Source: Crenobacter caeni
GTDB lineage: Bacteria; Pseudomonadota; Gammaproteobacteria; Burkholderiales; Chromobacteriaceae
Reading direction: 5' to 3'
Length of the DNA stretch: 64,000 nucleotides
Assembly (NCBI RefSeq): GCF_010435965.1
Contig: NZ_JAAGAA010000006.1
Location: 1 to 64,000 of the forward strand
Shown in pieces: positions 36,275 to 44,165 of this stretch. The translations under genes were made by a program, and so were the position numbers. The first letter of the stretch is position 1, and each line of letters begins with the position of its first letter. Under the pieces are notes generated by a model. That model saw only the letters and a program-made list of their open reading frames with translations, searched no databases and was not told the origin of the DNA.

Positions 36275-36293
36275 ACTTCCCTTCCCGGCCCGC

Positions 36294-36986
36294 TTACGCC
36301 GCGGCCAAGTGCTGGCGCATCCTGGAGAGCGCCTGCTTGTTGATCTGGCACACCCGCGCCTCGGTCAGCCCGAGCACCAGCGCGATTTCCTTCAGGTTCA
36401 GCTCAAACTCGTAATAAAGCTGGACCACCTGCTGCTCCCGCCCGGACAGAACCGACAGCGCATGCACAAGCTCGCTGCGCAATTCGATTTGCCGCTCTGG
36501 CGACGCGTCGCCCGCCTGGTCGAACCCGGCGGCGAGCAAGGCGTCGAAACTCGCCATCTCCTCGGCGTTGTCGGCCAACAGCAGCGCCTCGTACTCGTCT
36601 TCGTCCATATCAAGCGCCGCGAGCACCTCGGCACGCAGCGGCACGCGCCCCATCTCGCGGGTCAACGCGCGAACCGCGTCGCGTACCCGGTGCGCGTCCT
36701 GGCGGACCGAACGCGGCCGCCAGTCAATGCGGCGCATTTCGTCGAGGATGGCGCCACGCACGCGCAGCGTCGCGAAGCCGGCAAAGGCCTCGTCCGGCTC
36801 GCCGTAGCGGCGCAAGGCGTCGAGCAGCGCCATCAGGCCGATCTGCTCCATGTCGTCGCGCCCCATCAGCCCCCCGGCCTGCGCACCCAGTTGGCGCACC
36901 ACCCGCCTGACCAGCGGCGCGTGCTGCTCAAGCAGGATGCCCTCGTCAGCCAGCGTGATCTGCGGGGTGTCGTAGCCGAGTTCCAT
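36294..36986 (-). CDS. fliA: Flagellar sigma factor FliA (sigma-28, LafS type)
   Basis: An RNA polymerase sigma-28 factor of 230 aa for late flagellar genes. Region 2 is near residues 20-95 (LVRRVVRQLGAQ, DDMEQIGLMALLDALRRYGE, FAGFATLRVRGAILDEMR). Region 4 is near 175-225 (LSGREQQVVQLYYEFELNLK, LTEARVCQINKQALSRMR). It lies between fliL and motA and 2 bases after fliL. The partner FlgM is 3 kb away in the same locus, so this flagellum carries its own sigma/anti-sigma pair. Confidence 0.96.
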   Translation of the reverse strand: MELGYDTPQITLADEGILLEQHAPLVRRVVRQLGAQAGGLMGRDDMEQIGLMALLDALRRYGEPDEAFAGFATLRVRGAILDEMRRIDWRPRSVRQDAHRVRDAVRALTREMGRVPLRAEVLAALDMDEDEYEALLLADNAEEMASFDALLAAGFDQAGDASPERQIELRSELVHALSVLSGREQQVVQLYYEFELNLKEIALVLGLTEARVCQINKQALSRMRQHLAAA

Positions 36987-36988
36987 GC

Positions 36989-37420
36989 TTACTCGATGAT
37001 CAGCTTGCCGAACATCACGGCGGAGAAAGGCGCCGGACGCCCCTCCCTCTGGTAGGCGGTAGCGAAGGCCTTACCCAGCCGCACCTGGAAGTCTTCGATA
37101 CGCATCGCGCGGGCCTCCGTGGCGTCCAGCGCGGACAGGCTCTGCACGGCAATGCTGCGCAACAGCGGCATCTCCGCCTTCAGGCGGGCAAGGTCCGGCT
37201 CGCCGGTACGGAACACCAGGTCGGCCGCAAGGTAAGTCGGCGCGACACTGTCCCCGGGACGCAGCATCACGATCAGCTTGTCCAGACCGACGAACTTGTC
37301 CTGCGCGACCACCTCGGGTGCTGCTGCGGACGACGCGCCCTGCCGCAGGAACCACCACGCGCCGCCGCCCCCGACCAGCACCGCCAGCAAGACCACGACC
37401 ACCATCAATTTCTTGTTCAT
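36989..37420 (-). CDS. fliL: Flagellar basal-body-associated protein FliL
   Basis: A 143-aa single-pass membrane protein beside the stator. A TM helix lies at about residues 5-26 (LMVVVVLLAVLVGGGGAWWF). The periplasmic domain shows LIVMLRPG, YLAADLVFRTG, and the closing FSAVMFGKLIIE. The ATG at 37420 overlaps the fliK TGA (ATGA). In lateral loci this gene is lafF, between fliK (lafE) and fliA (lafS), as here. Confidence 0.9.
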   Translation of the reverse strand: MNKKLMVVVVLLAVLVGGGGAWWFLRQGASSAAAPEVVAQDKFVGLDKLIVMLRPGDSVAPTYLAADLVFRTGEPDLARLKAEMPLLRSIAVQSLSALDATEARAMRIEDFQVRLGKAFATAYQREGRPAPFSAVMFGKLIIE

Positions 37421-38487
37421 GCCAAACCCTGCTTGCTGCTTGCGTAACCGCGGTCGCCACGCTCGGCCCCCGCCCATGCATCCTCGTCGAGCGCACGGCC
37501 CGGCGAGCGCGGGTTGCCCTCCTGGCCCTGCCCCTGCCCCTGGCCCTGCCGCTGCTGGCCGGAGCCTGCCGCGCCCTCGCGCACCTCGACCGTCACCTGC
37601 GCGTACTGCCGGTTGCCCAGGTCCTGCCGAAGCAGGTCGCTGAGCACCGAGAGCTGGCGCGCGACCTCGGCGTTGGACGCGGTCAACTGCACGCTGAGCA
37701 CGCCGGCCTCGTGCCTGAGCGCGATCTCGACGCCACCGAGATTGGGCGGATCGAGCCGGATCAGCGCGCGGTCTATGCCGTGCGCGCTCTGCACGGTCAG
37801 GCGCTCGCCCAGCGCGGCGCGTAGCGGGTCCTGCCACGCGGCACTGCGTGCGGGCAGGCTCAGCGGTGCCCATTCGGGCAGGGGCTGCCCCCCCTGCGCG
37901 GCGTGCGGCGCCATCACCGCGCCTGCTGCGCCAGCCACCGGCACGGCCGGCAGCAAGAGCGCGCGGCCATCAGCCAGGAGCTCCGGCGCGGCCGCACTCT
38001 GCGGAGCAAGCGCCGTGGCAAGGTGTCTTTCCGGGCGCGGGCTGCCGCCCGCCTGCTCTGGCTGCCCCGCCGCTACCGGCGGCAGGCCGGTTGCCGCGGC
38101 GTTTGCGGCAAGCTCAGCCAGCGAAGTTGCGGGCAGCGCTGCGGACGCATGGCGCCCCTGCGCCGCCGGCAAAGTCACCGGCGTGGTCACAGGCGCGGCC
38201 ATTGGCGGCATGTTCGGCATCGCCGCGACAGCTGGCGGCGTCGGGACCAGCATGGCCAGCGGCACACCGGCCAACGCCCCTGTCGCCAGCGACGCATCCG
38301 CCTCCGCTCCTTCCGCGTCAACCTGAGCCATCGACTCGCCGGGCGCGACCACCGGCAGCGGTGCAAGCGCCGCGAACAGCACATCGAAGGCGCCTGCCGG
38401 TGCCTCTCCCTCGCCGGGGGCGACCTGCGGTACCGTCGGCTGTACATCAGCCGCCTGGCGGCCAGGGACCTGCATCGGGGAGATCAT
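37417..38487 (-). CDS. fliK: Flagellar hook-length control protein FliK
   Basis: The molecular ruler, 356 aa. The N-terminal 230 residues are Ala/Pro-rich and low-complexity. The conserved C-terminal domain (about 240-320) shows LRAALGERLTVQ, ALIRLDPPNLGGVEIALRHE and LSVLSDLLRQDLGN, the FliK hook-domain pattern, followed by a Gln/Gly-rich tail. The ATG at 38487 has a strong AGGAGGAA site. It overlaps the fliT-like gene by 4 bases and fliL by 4. It works with FlhB in the specificity switch. Confidence 0.9.
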   Translation of the reverse strand: MISPMQVPGRQAADVQPTVPQVAPGEGEAPAGAFDVLFAALAPLPVVAPGESMAQVDAEGAEADASLATGALAGVPLAMLVPTPPAVAAMPNMPPMAAPVTTPVTLPAAQGRHASAALPATSLAELAANAAATGLPPVAAGQPEQAGGSPRPERHLATALAPQSAAAPELLADGRALLLPAVPVAGAAGAVMAPHAAQGGQPLPEWAPLSLPARSAAWQDPLRAALGERLTVQSAHGIDRALIRLDPPNLGGVEIALRHEAGVLSVQLTASNAEVARQLSVLSDLLRQDLGNRQYAQVTVEVREGAAGSGQQRQGQGQGQGQEGNPRSPGRALDEDAWAGAERGDRGYASSKQGLA

Positions 38488-38771
38488 TGTTCTTCCTCCT
38501 GAAACGCCGCGTAGGCGCGCTGCACCGTTTGTGCCTGGGCCATGCCGTCCATTTGCGCGCGCAGCACCGAAGCCCGTTCGCGGCAGGCGACAATCGCGTC
38601 GCGGTACGCTTCGCACGCCTGCTCCAGCGCTACCTTGTCCGAAATGCCCGGCCCCGCCGACAGGCGGCGCGCAAGCTCGACATCCAGCCGGCCAAGCGCG
38701 TCCCAGTCGCAGCGATGGACCGCCTCGCGGACATTCTGGGCAACCCGTTTCAGGTCAAGCGGCGCCTGCAT
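38484..38771 (-). CDS. FliT-like flagellar protein
   Basis: A 95-aa, entirely helical protein with no strong sequence signature (LDLKRVAQNVREAVHRCDWD, VALEQACEAYRDAIVACRER, VQRAYAAFQEEEQ). It lies between fliS and fliK, overlapping both, at the position of lafD/lafX in lateral loci and of fliT in fliDST operons. A chaperone role for FliD is therefore likely by position and fold. The ATG at 38771 lies within the fliS 3' end (17-base overlap). Confidence 0.68.
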   Translation of the reverse strand: MQAPLDLKRVAQNVREAVHRCDWDALGRLDVELARRLSAGPGISDKVALEQACEAYRDAIVACRERASVLRAQMDGMAQAQTVQRAYAAFQEEEQ

Positions 38772-39153
38772 GCTTGTCCCGTACGCCGACCCAGCCGCCG
38801 CGGATGGTCTCGAGCAGCGAGACCACCTCGTCGAGGCCCGCCGCGTCCATGTCGACCGACGCCTGGTACAGGCGGTACGCGCAGTAGTCGTAGAGGCGCG
38901 CCAGGTTGGTCACCACCTCGCCGCCGTTATCAAAATCGAGTGCGCTGGAGAGGCCGTTCAGGATGTTGATGCACTTCTCGATGCTCTCGCCCTTCTCGGC
39001 AAAACGCTTGCTCGTCATGTGGCCGCGCGCGCGCGCCAGCTCCTCGAGCAGGCCGTCGATCAGCACCAGCACCAGCTCGAGCGGGGACGCTGCGTGGGTA
39101 CGCGCCTCCAGGTCGACGGCGTGGTAACTGCGGTAACCTTCTTCGTAACTCAT
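38755..39153 (-). CDS. fliS: Flagellin export chaperone FliS
   Basis: The flagellin chaperone, 132 aa. It begins MSYEEGYRSYHAVDLEARTH and continues SPLELVLVLIDGLLEELARA (residues about 23-42), with the later LNGLSSALDFDNGGEVVTNL and LARLYDYCAYRLYQA, all FliS signatures. It binds the C-terminus of flagellin. It starts 24 bases after fliD. LafC in lateral nomenclature. Confidence 0.95.
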   Translation of the reverse strand: MSYEEGYRSYHAVDLEARTHAASPLELVLVLIDGLLEELARARGHMTSKRFAEKGESIEKCINILNGLSSALDFDNGGEVVTNLARLYDYCAYRLYQASVDMDAAGLDEVVSLLETIRGGWVGVRDKHAGAA

Positions 39154-39176
39154 TGCGTGGTGTCCTTGCGGTCGGC

Positions 39177-40514
39177 TCAGGCAAAGTAGCCGTTCATCAT
39201 TTCCAGCGTGCGCGACATCTGCACCTGCATCGCCTGCAACTGGGTGTACTGCTTGAGGTAACGCTGGAAGGCCTGGTCGTACTGGCGGTCGATCGCGTCC
39301 TGACGCTTGTCCAGCGTCTTCTGCTGGGCGTCTTCACTGTCCTTGCGCCGTTTGATCAGCCCGTCGGTACTCTTGAGCCAGGTGTCCATGTAGTCGGTCA
39401 GTTTGGAGAGCGAGCCGCTCTTGCCGTCGGTGCCGCCGAAGTAGCGGTCGAGCACGGACGGATCCTTGGCCAGCGCCTTCTCCAGCTTGTCCGCGTCCAG
39501 CTGCAGGCTGCCGTCCCGGCTGGCGGACAGTCCCAGGTCGGCCAGTTTCACCCCGTCGTACACGCCCCGCGTCAACTCGTTCAGCTTGCTGCGCAGCGCG
39601 CGGATCGCCGAGTCGTTGGCGAGCGGCCCGGCCTTCTTGCCGGACTCCGCGTTGCCCGACGCGGTGATCTCGTCGAGTTTCTTCACCAGCGTGTTGAACG
39701 CGTCGACGAAGGCCTGCACGTTGCCCTTGGTGTCGTCCTGGTTGCGGGTGACGTCCAGCTGCAGCGTCTCGCCCGGCTTCATCGCCTGGGTGAACGTCAT
39801 GGTGACGCCCTGGATCGCGGTGAACTTGTTCGAGTCCTGCCTGATCTCGACGCCGGTCGTCTCGCCACCGAGCATCACGATCGCGTCCTGCGCGCGGTTG
39901 AGTTCCTTGAAGTTGGCCGCGTCCGCCAGCTTGCCGGCGAGTACCGGGTTGTCGCTGGCCGACAGCGTGACCGCGTGCTTCTCGCCGGTCTTGCCCGACG
40001 AGAGCACCAGCTGGTCTTCGCCGCCCACGCTGACGACCATCGCGCTGACCTTGCCCGCGTTGCCCTCCGCGCGGTTGATCGCCAGCGCCATTTCCTGCAC
40101 CGACAGCACGCCGTCCTTGTCGTTGTCGGCGGCAGAGAGGTCGACGTCGAACGTCTCGCTGCCCTGCCCGACCGTCAGCTTGCCCGCGGCATCGCTGCCG
40201 GCGAGCTGGCCGTACGAGACCTGGTGCGCGGTCGCCACCTGCTTGACGAACAGCGAATAGCTGCCCGGCTGCGCCTGGCCGGTCGCGGTCACGCTGCCGA
40301 CGCCCTCCTTGCTGAACGAGGCGCCCATCGCAACCATGCTCTTCTTGCGGGTCAGATCGCCGAGGCTCGTCTTGAACGCCTGCATCGACTTTTGCAGGTC
40401 ATTCAGCGCGTCACGCCGCGCCTTCAGTTGGGCACTCTTCATGTCGACCGCCTGCTGCGGCTTCTGCACGAAGATCTGCGCCATCTGGGTCGCCATCATA
40501 TTGGGGTCGAACAT
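39177..40514 (-). CDS. fliD: Flagellar filament cap protein FliD (HAP2)
   Basis: The filament cap, 445 aa. The N-terminus MFDPNMMATQMAQIFVQKPQ precedes a coiled-coil start. The FliD_C domain runs from about residue 225 (FTAIQGVTMTFTQ, VQAFVDAFNTLVKKLDEI), and the C-terminal helix ends in YLKQYTQLQAMQVQMSRTLE. ATG 40514 is chosen because AAGGAGC sits 6-9 bases upstream; TTG 40529 is less likely. It is the first gene of fliD-fliS-fliT-fliK-fliL-fliA-motA-motB and carries a sigma-28-like motif 52 bases upstream. LafB equivalent. Confidence 0.95.
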   Translation of the reverse strand: MFDPNMMATQMAQIFVQKPQQAVDMKSAQLKARRDALNDLQKSMQAFKTSLGDLTRKKSMVAMGASFSKEGVGSVTATGQAQPGSYSLFVKQVATAHQVSYGQLAGSDAAGKLTVGQGSETFDVDLSAADNDKDGVLSVQEMALAINRAEGNAGKVSAMVVSVGGEDQLVLSSGKTGEKHAVTLSASDNPVLAGKLADAANFKELNRAQDAIVMLGGETTGVEIRQDSNKFTAIQGVTMTFTQAMKPGETLQLDVTRNQDDTKGNVQAFVDAFNTLVKKLDEITASGNAESGKKAGPLANDSAIRALRSKLNELTRGVYDGVKLADLGLSASRDGSLQLDADKLEKALAKDPSVLDRYFGGTDGKSGSLSKLTDYMDTWLKSTDGLIKRRKDSEDAQQKTLDKRQDAIDRQYDQAFQRYLKQYTQLQAMQVQMSRTLEMMNGYFA

Positions 40515-40565
40515 GGTCAGCTCCTTCAAATTCCGAGCGCGCGCACGCGCACCAATACCCGACTC

Positions 40566-40592
40566 TCAGCGACAAAAAACCGGTTTTTCTTA
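40566..40592 (-). promoter_or_regulatory. Putative sigma-28 promoter of the fliD operon
   Basis: Minus strand TAAG (40592-40589), 15 bases, then GTCGCTGA (40573-40566), 52 bases before the fliD ATG. The spacing is the same as in the flgM promoter and one base longer than in the flagellin promoter; TTTAAG is shared by all three. Confidence 0.58.
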
Positions 40593-40614
40593 AACAAAAG
40601 GTGAATCTTCACAC

Positions 40615-41052
40615 TCAAGCGCCGCCGCGCAACCAGGCCTGCGTCGCCATCTCGTCGGTACGTTTCTGCTCCTGCCGCTTGAGGTGGGTCGCCAGCAGGT
40701 CGGCACTTTGGGCACGCACCTGCGCGAGCGCCTCCTGGCGCAGGCTGGCCGCACGCAGCGCCTCGGCCCCCTGCCTGGCCTCGGCCTCGGCCAGCGCCAG
40801 GTCCTGCGCCTGCGAGGCGCGCAGCACCTGCAGGTGGTCCTTGTAACCGGCGACATTGAGGGCGAGCGCCGGATGCGCCTGCGCGCCGCTGGCACCGACC
40901 GCGTCGCGCAGCGCGTCCATCCGCGTCAGCGTGTTGCGGTAACGCGCCTTCAACCGCTCCTTGGCCGCCAGTTCCGTCTGCAAGCGGTCGACCTCCTGCT
41001 GCCTGAGCCTGAGCATCAGCCCCAGACGGTTCACGTGTTCTGCCGTACTCAT
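40615..41052 (-). CDS. fliJ: Flagellar export protein FliJ
   Basis: A 145-aa coiled-coil protein, the central stalk of the export ATPase. It consists of two long helices (MLRLRQQEVDRLQTELAAKE near residues 13-32; LALAEAEARQGAEALRAASL) typical of FliJ/YscO. The ATG at 41052 overlaps the fliI TGA (ATGA). It is the last gene of fliEFGHIJ; the fliD promoter follows within 100 bases. Confidence 0.85.
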   Translation of the reverse strand: MSTAEHVNRLGLMLRLRQQEVDRLQTELAAKERLKARYRNTLTRMDALRDAVGASGAQAHPALALNVAGYKDHLQVLRASQAQDLALAEAEARQGAEALRAASLRQEALAQVRAQSADLLATHLKRQEQKRTDEMATQAWLRGGA

Positions 41053-42359
41053 GCGCCCACCAACTGGGCCATCGCCTGCCAGCTCGCATCGAGGCTTCCC
41101 GCCTCGCCGGCGTCCTGGCACAGCAGGGCGTCGATCGCCGGCATCGCCGAGACCGCGCGGTCGGTCTGCGCGTCGGCGCCGGCCACATAGCCGCCCAGCG
41201 GGATCAGCGCGCGCACCTCGTGGTAGCGCGCCCACAAGCCGCGCAGCGCACGCGCGTGTTCGCGCACCGGCCGCGGCGCGACCTGCCCCATGCAGCGGCT
41301 GACCGAGCGGCCGATGTCGATCGCCGGGTAGTGGCCGCGCTCGGCCAGTTCCCGGCTGAGCACGATGTGGCCGTCGAGGATGGCGCGCGCGGTGTCGACC
41401 ACCGGGTCCTGCTGGTCGTCCCCCTCGGCGAGCACCGTGTAGATCGCGCTCATGCTGCCCTCCCCCTCGCCGTTGCCGGCGCTCTCGGCCAGCGCGGGCA
41501 ACAGGCCGAACACCGACGGCGGGTAGCCGCGCGTCGCGGGCGGCTCGCCCAGCGCCAGCGCGACCTCGCGTCTGGCCATTGCGTAACGGGTCAGCGAGTC
41601 GACCAACAGCAGCACGTTCTGCCCCTCGTCGCGGTAATGCGCGGCGATGGCGTGGCACAGTTCGGTTGCCTTCAGGCGCATCAGCGGCGACTCGTCGGCC
41701 GGCGCGACCACCAGCACCGCCTTGGCCAGGCCCGCTTCACCCAGCGCATGCTCGACAAACTCGCGCACCTCGCGGCCGCGCTCGCCGATCAGGCCGACCA
41801 CCACCACGTCGGCCTCGGTGTGGCGGGTGATCATGCCGAGCAGCACGCTCTTGCCGACGCCGGAGCCGGCAAACAGGCCGACCCGCTGGCCACGGCCTAT
41901 GGTCAGCGTCGCGTTGATCGCGCGCACGCCGACGTCCAGCGGGGTGTCCACCGGGTGCTTGCGCAAGGGGTTGATGCGCGGCGGGTGCTCGGCAAGCGGG
42001 TGGCTGCCGCCCAGCCTGCCCTTGCCGTCCAGAGGCTCGCCCAGGCCGTTGACGATGCGCCCGAGCCACGACGGGCCGATCATCAGCTGCCCCTGTTCGG
42101 GTGCGGGCTTGACGCGGGCGCCGGTAGCGAGGCCGACCGGCTGCTTGAACGGCATCAGGTACGACACTTCGCGCTTGAAGCCGACCACCTGCGCCTGCAG
42201 CCAGCTGCCGCCGGCCGTCTCGATCAGGCAACGCTGTCCGGTCTGCAAGGGGCAGCCCACACTCTCGAGCAGAAGCCCGGACGCGCCAACCAGCCGGCCG
42301 GTGACGCTGGCCAGCGGCACGTCGGAGAGTTCAAGACTGCCCAGCGCCTCACGCAGCAT
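41049..42359 (-). CDS. fliI: Flagellum-specific ATP synthase FliI
   Basis: The ATPase of the flagellar type III export apparatus, 436 aa. Walker A is GLFAGSGVGKSVLL near residues 160-173, with VVVVGLIGERGREVREFVEH next. Walker B is VLLLVDSLTRYA, then GEPPATRGYPPSVF, and the C-terminal domain contains HIVLSRELAERGHYPAIDIG. It is like the F1 beta subunit. The ATG at 42359 overlaps fliH by 11 bases. Lengths and order match other systems. Confidence 0.97.
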   Translation of the reverse strand: MLREALGSLELSDVPLASVTGRLVGASGLLLESVGCPLQTGQRCLIETAGGSWLQAQVVGFKREVSYLMPFKQPVGLATGARVKPAPEQGQLMIGPSWLGRIVNGLGEPLDGKGRLGGSHPLAEHPPRINPLRKHPVDTPLDVGVRAINATLTIGRGQRVGLFAGSGVGKSVLLGMITRHTEADVVVVGLIGERGREVREFVEHALGEAGLAKAVLVVAPADESPLMRLKATELCHAIAAHYRDEGQNVLLLVDSLTRYAMARREVALALGEPPATRGYPPSVFGLLPALAESAGNGEGEGSMSAIYTVLAEGDDQQDPVVDTARAILDGHIVLSRELAERGHYPAIDIGRSVSRCMGQVAPRPVREHARALRGLWARYHEVRALIPLGGYVAGADAQTDRAVSAMPAIDALLCQDAGEAGSLDASWQAMAQLVGA

Positions 42360-43137
42360 CGCCCGCCTCGTCGCTCTTGCGCTTGCGGGTGCGTTTCTTC
42401 GGCGCCGCGGGCGGTGCCTCGTCGCCCGCGTCCGCCGCCGTCGTGGATGCCGTATCCGGCGCCGGCGCGTCAGCCGCGGACGCGCCGCACAACTGTTCGC
42501 GCAGCCGCGCCAGGCACGCATCCAGCCGCTGGCGGCAACCGGCGTCCGCTTCGCTTTGCGCGGTGCGCACCCGGCACTCGCCGTGTGCGAGCGTCGGGTC
42601 GGCCACCAGGCGCCAGCGGGCAGCGCGCTCGGGCGCAAGCTCGAGGATGCGCGCGTACTCCTCGGCGTTGAGCAGCACTTCGACCTTGCCGTCGACCGGC
42701 GGCAAGGCCGCCAGCGTCTCCTCGACCAGGTCGAGCACCTGCACCGGCTTGAGCGCGAGCTCGCAGCGGATCACCTGGCGGGCGACCTTGCCGACCAGCT
42801 CGACCACGTCCTCGCGCAGCGCGAGCTGGTATTCGTCGAACAGCTTCTCGAAACGGGTCACCGCCTCGTCCAGCGGCGCGGCCGAGAGCGCAAAGCGCTC
42901 GAGCAATTCGGCGCGCGCGGCGTCGAAACCGGCCTGCCGGCCCGTCTCCACGCCCGCCTGGTAACCGTCGGCCCGGCCGGCCGCCTCGCCGCCGGCGTAG
43001 CCTTCGCTGTAGCCCGCGTCCATGCCCTGGCGGAACGCTTCTGCCGCCTGCGCCTGCAAGTCGGCGCCGAGCGCCGAGGGGTCGGCGATGGCGGAGAGCA
43101 CCAGCGGCGGGAAACGGTAGGGGCGCCAGGCGGTCAC
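42349..43137 (-). CDS. fliH: Flagellar assembly protein FliH
   Basis: A regulator of FliI, 262 aa. The region around residues 25-65 has the Gly-spaced GxxxG repeats of FliH (FRQGMDAGYSEGYAGGEAAG). The C-terminal V/A-ATPase-stator-like part has VVELVGKVARQVIRCEL and PVQVLDLVEETLAALP. A Lys/Arg-rich tail (KKRTRKRKSDE) is unusual. The start is GTG 43137, overlapping the fliG TGA (GTGA); no ATG fits the family N-terminus. Confidence 0.88.
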   Translation of the reverse strand: MTAWRPYRFPPLVLSAIADPSALGADLQAQAAEAFRQGMDAGYSEGYAGGEAAGRADGYQAGVETGRQAGFDAARAELLERFALSAAPLDEAVTRFEKLFDEYQLALREDVVELVGKVARQVIRCELALKPVQVLDLVEETLAALPPVDGKVEVLLNAEEYARILELAPERAARWRLVADPTLAHGECRVRTAQSEADAGCRQRLDACLARLREQLCGASAADAPAPDTASTTAADAGDEAPPAAPKKRTRKRKSDEAGDAA

Positions 43138-44165
43138 TCGAGTACTTCCTCGGGGAAGAGCTGCAGGTCGATCTCGCCGGCGTCGGCCAGCGCCTTGACC
43201 TGCGCCATGATCTCGCCGCGCACCTCCTCGACCCGGCTCTTGGGCACCGGCCCCGAGCGGCGCATCATCTGCTCGAAGTTCTGCGCCTGGCGGCGCGGCA
43301 TGGTCGCGAGCACCGCGTCGCGCACCGCGGGTTCGGCACCCTTGAGCGCGATCGCCCACTGCTCGAGCGCGACGGTCTCGCAGATACGCATCAGCACCGC
43401 CTCGGTCTGCCGCGACAGCACGAAGAAGTCGTACATGCGCGCCTCGATCTCGTCGACGATGGCCGGGTCGTGCGCGCGCAATAGTTCGATCATGCGCGCG
43501 CGGTCGCCCGGCAGGCGGTTGATGATGTCGGCGGTGAGCTGGCGGCCCTCGACCTGCGTGCTTTGCGTGTGCAGGTTCTCCAGGCAGCGGTTGACCAGCT
43601 CCTCGAGTTCGACCAAGAGTTCGCGGTCGACGTCGGACAGCCGCGCGATATTGACGAGTACGCTGTCGCGCGTCTCTTCCGGCAAGGCCTGCACCACGCG
43701 GCCGGCCAGCGCCGGCGGCAGGAAGGCGAGGAACACCGCCTGCATGCGCACATGTTCGGCGCCGATACGCACGGCCAGCCACTGCGGCGACACCCACTGC
43801 AATCGGGCCATCTTCGGACGGATCGCGTCGCCGTAGATGGTGTCGAGCACGCTGCTGGCGATGTCGCCGCCCAGCGCCTTGTCCAGCGTGCGCTTGAGGA
43901 AGCTGCGGCTCGCCCCGTGCACGCCGCTTTGCTCGCGGTACTCGTCGAAGAAGCGCTGGATCGTCGTCTTCACCTCGTCGACCTTGATGCCGGAGAGGCC
44001 CGACATGGTCTGCGTGACCTTCAACAGGTCCTCGCGGTCGAGGCAGCGCAGCACGTTGGCGGCAGGCTCCTCGCCCATGCACAGGAGCAGGATGGCCGCC
44101 TGTTCGATGCGGTCAAGCGCGACCGGCGCGCCGCCGACTGCGCCGTTAGGCAGGTTTTCTTCCAT
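43134..44165 (-). CDS. fliG: Flagellar motor switch protein FliG
   Basis: The rotor protein that contacts the stator, 343 aa (E. coli 331). The N-terminal domain has LDRIEQAAILLLCMGEEPAA. The middle EHVRMQAVFLAFLPPALAGR block is a divergent form of the usual EHPQ motif. The C-terminal torque helix region contains RRQAQNFEQMMRRSGPVP, and the protein ends in LFPEEVLE. ATG 44165 is chosen over upstream options since the family starts near LDRIEQAA. It overlaps fliF by 20 bases. Divergence is expected of lateral-type FliG. Confidence 0.94.
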   Translation of the reverse strand: MEENLPNGAVGGAPVALDRIEQAAILLLCMGEEPAANVLRCLDREDLLKVTQTMSGLSGIKVDEVKTTIQRFFDEYREQSGVHGASRSFLKRTLDKALGGDIASSVLDTIYGDAIRPKMARLQWVSPQWLAVRIGAEHVRMQAVFLAFLPPALAGRVVQALPEETRDSVLVNIARLSDVDRELLVELEELVNRCLENLHTQSTQVEGRQLTADIINRLPGDRARMIELLRAHDPAIVDEIEARMYDFFVLSRQTEAVLMRICETVALEQWAIALKGAEPAVRDAVLATMPRRQAQNFEQMMRRSGPVPKSRVEEVRGEIMAQVKALADAGEIDLQLFPEEVLE